Of a stretch of 6,267 nt of DNA, positions 5,565 through 6,267 are shown piece after piece; position 1 is the stretch's first letter, and each line of letters opens with the position of its first letter. The DNA lies in assembly GCA_009703975.1 (NCBI GenBank), contig WLFB01000085.1, positions 1-6,267 of the forward strand, read 5' to 3'. The stretch is from Actinomycetota bacterium (GTDB lineage: Bacteria > Actinomycetota > Acidimicrobiia > Acidimicrobiales > Ilumatobacteraceae). Both the position numbers and the translations under genes were made by a program. The notes under the pieces were generated by a model. That model was not told the origin of the DNA, did not search any database, and saw only the letters and a program-made list of their open reading frames with translations.

Positions 5565-6131
5565 ATGTCGAGCCACTGTGAACGTCCTGGCTGTTCAAAA
5601 GTCGGGGAGGTTATTTACGAAGTCGATCTGAGACGGTTGTTGGTGACGATTGACTTTCCCGATTTGAGTGATCTGACGCCCATGAATCTTTTATGTCGTC
5701 GCCACGCTGATTCTCTTACCGTTCCAAAAGGTTGGACGATAATCAACAATCGTGAAGAAGTTCAGAGGCTGTTTAGTGCACCAGTCACGCAACAAGTTGT
5801 GAAAGAAAATTCGCAAAAAGCTATCAAGCGGCAGAAAGACTCTGGTTCCAGCGAGTCCGAAAAAGATCAGACAGTTATGGCGAATTTATTTGATTCGGTA
5901 ATTGATGAGAATGCTTTTGATTTCACTGATGAACTCGCTCAATTATTGGACACACAAGAAACTGAGGCCATGCCATGGACGCCGCAATTTGATCGCTCTG
6001 GTGACTTGAACGGAAAACTACGAGCCCGCGGTCGATTGTTGGGCAGAGCCTTTGGTCAAAGTGATATCGCTAGTCGCGATCAGAATCGTGATCACAGCCA
6101 TGATCACGATCAATTGCATTCAGAGTCTTGA
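5565..6131 (+). CDS. DUF3499-like actinobacterial protein, putative zinc-binding, His-rich tail
   Basis: This 188-residue protein has an N-terminal domain (1-65) with C5-x4-C10 (CERPGC) and C44-x2-H47 (CRRH). It also has the sequence LCRRHADSLTVPKGW, matching the C-x-x-H...L-T-x-P-x-G-W pattern I associate with DUF3499, an actinobacterial family of unknown function. Four such ligands suggest a small zinc-ribbon-like fold. Residues 75-105 are charged and probably disordered, 107-135 is acidic (LFDSVIDENAFDFTDELAQL), and the end (171-188) contains four histidines among Asp and Ser (DHSHDHDQLH). No biochemical role can be assigned. The ATG at 5565 is 19 bp after the J-domain gene and lacks a good SD; AGG at 5561-5563 is too close. 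TATTGT at 5553-5558, 6 nt before the ATG, could be a -10 box for a leaderless transcript. The start is supported because the first Cys is only four residues in. Confidence 0.68.
   Translation: MSSHCERPGCSKVGEVIYEVDLRRLLVTIDFPDLSDLTPMNLLCRRHADSLTVPKGWTIINNREEVQRLFSAPVTQQVVKENSQKAIKRQKDSGSSESEKDQTVMANLFDSVIDENAFDFTDELAQLLDTQETEAMPWTPQFDRSGDLNGKLRARGRLLGRAFGQSDIASRDQNRDHSHDHDQLHSES
6085..6110 (+). repeat. Perfect 10-bp hairpin inside the 3' end of the DUF3499-like gene
   Basis: ATCGTGATCA (6085-6094) and TGATCACGAT (6101-6110) are exact reverse complements around a 6-nt loop, CAGCCA. It overlaps the codons for the His-rich tail and lies 18 bp before the stop codon. Four GATC sites fall within 34 bp (6078-6111). 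No T-run follows, so it is not a standard intrinsic terminator. A second dyad, GAGTC-TT-GACTC (6123-6134), surrounds the stop codon. It may be an mRNA structure between two genes, or a by-product of repeated Asp/His codons. Confidence 0.5.
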
Positions 6132-6150
6132 CTCGTAATTAGGTTTTGAG

Positions 6151-6267
6151 ATGGATGTTACGGCGAATGTCAATGTACCAGTATCTGTAGAAATACTTTT
6201 TAGTTATGTTTCTAATCTTAAGAATTACGAATCATGGCTTGAGATGGTGCACAGTGTCAAGCCGGTC
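6151..6267 (+). CDS. SRPBCC (START/Bet v1-like) family protein, N-terminal part (runs off right edge)
   Basis: The ATG at 6151 opens 39 codons to the window end, giving MDVTANVNVPVSVEILFSYV then SNLKNYESWLEMVHSVKPV. The pattern of a short beta strand with alternating hydrophobics, a V-P-V-x-V-E-x-L-F-x-Y-V helix, then N-Y-x-x-W-L and a V-H, is the typical beginning of SRPBCC proteins (polyketide cyclase/dehydrase or lipid-transport type), which bind hydrophobic ligands in a deep cavity. The family is about 140-150 residues, so most is missing and no ligand can be named. The gap from the previous gene is 19 bp. The ribosome-binding signal is weak (AGG at 6141-6143), and TAGGTT at 6140-6145 could alternatively be a -10 box. 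Only the first quarter is visible, so the family call is moderate. Confidence 0.6.
   Translation, partial: MDVTANVNVPVSVEILFSYVSNLKNYESWLEMVHSVKPV

Noticed and set aside
5553..5567. Leaderless promoter (TATTGT at 6 nt before the ATG) for the DUF3499-like gene
   Set aside because: Spacing fits a leaderless transcript, but no -35 element is visible and TANNNT hexamers are common in this AT-rich sequence, so I did not list it as a feature.
6128..6145. Promoter TTGACT ... TAGGTT before the SRPBCC gene
   Set aside because: Only 6 bp separate the two hexamers, far from the 16-18 bp needed for a sigma-70-type promoter.
1..6267. Mobile element, CRISPR array, tRNA or rRNA
   Set aside because: No terminal repeats, transposase-like protein, repeat-spacer pattern or RNA-gene structure could be seen; repeats found are short and occur only as pairs.

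Overview
The window appears to be chromosomal DNA from an actinobacterium of moderate to low GC content, possibly an aquatic Acidimicrobiia-type lineage. The clues are a DUF3499-like protein (a family I know only from Actinobacteria), a Tat-type lipoprotein signal on the solute-binding protein, and TTG/GTG starts. The lineage is an inference; no rRNA or tRNA is present to test it.

Layout. Bases 1-258 (minus strand) hold the 5' end of an alanine dehydrogenase gene that runs off the left edge. A 150-bp divergent intergenic region (259-408) separates it from a plus-strand block filling the rest of the window. Bases 409-4896 encode a complete PotABCD-type (spermidine/putrescine class) ABC importer in the order ATPase, solute-binding lipoprotein, permease. 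The two permease subunits are fused into one 677-residue chain. A membrane-anchored J-domain protein (4949-5545), a DUF3499-like putative zinc protein with a His-rich tail (5565-6131), and the start of an SRPBCC-fold protein (6151 to the right edge) follow.

How the genes work together. The lipoprotein captures a cationic ligand outside the membrane, the fused PotB-PotC protein forms the channel, and the PotA-like ATPase drives import. Alanine dehydrogenase next door would fit a role in using amino-nitrogen compounds, but that link is positional only. The three downstream genes are closely spaced on the same strand and need not be functionally related to the transporter.

Most notable points: (1) the J-domain gene has no ATG, GTG or TTG that would encode the whole J domain. 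The reading frame instead starts naturally at an ATT codon placed 7 nt after a near-perfect Shine-Dalgarno sequence, so a standard gene caller would cut off helices I and most of II. (2) The PotC half of the fused permease carries about 60 extra residues with two added hydrophobic segments, bracketed by two copies of a T-x-W-[WY]-x-x-[LI]-F motif. (3) Several short palindromes and repeats sit in the transporter's non-coding gaps, and a perfect 10-bp hairpin lies in the 3' end of the DUF3499-like gene. I see no mobile element, CRISPR array or RNA gene.
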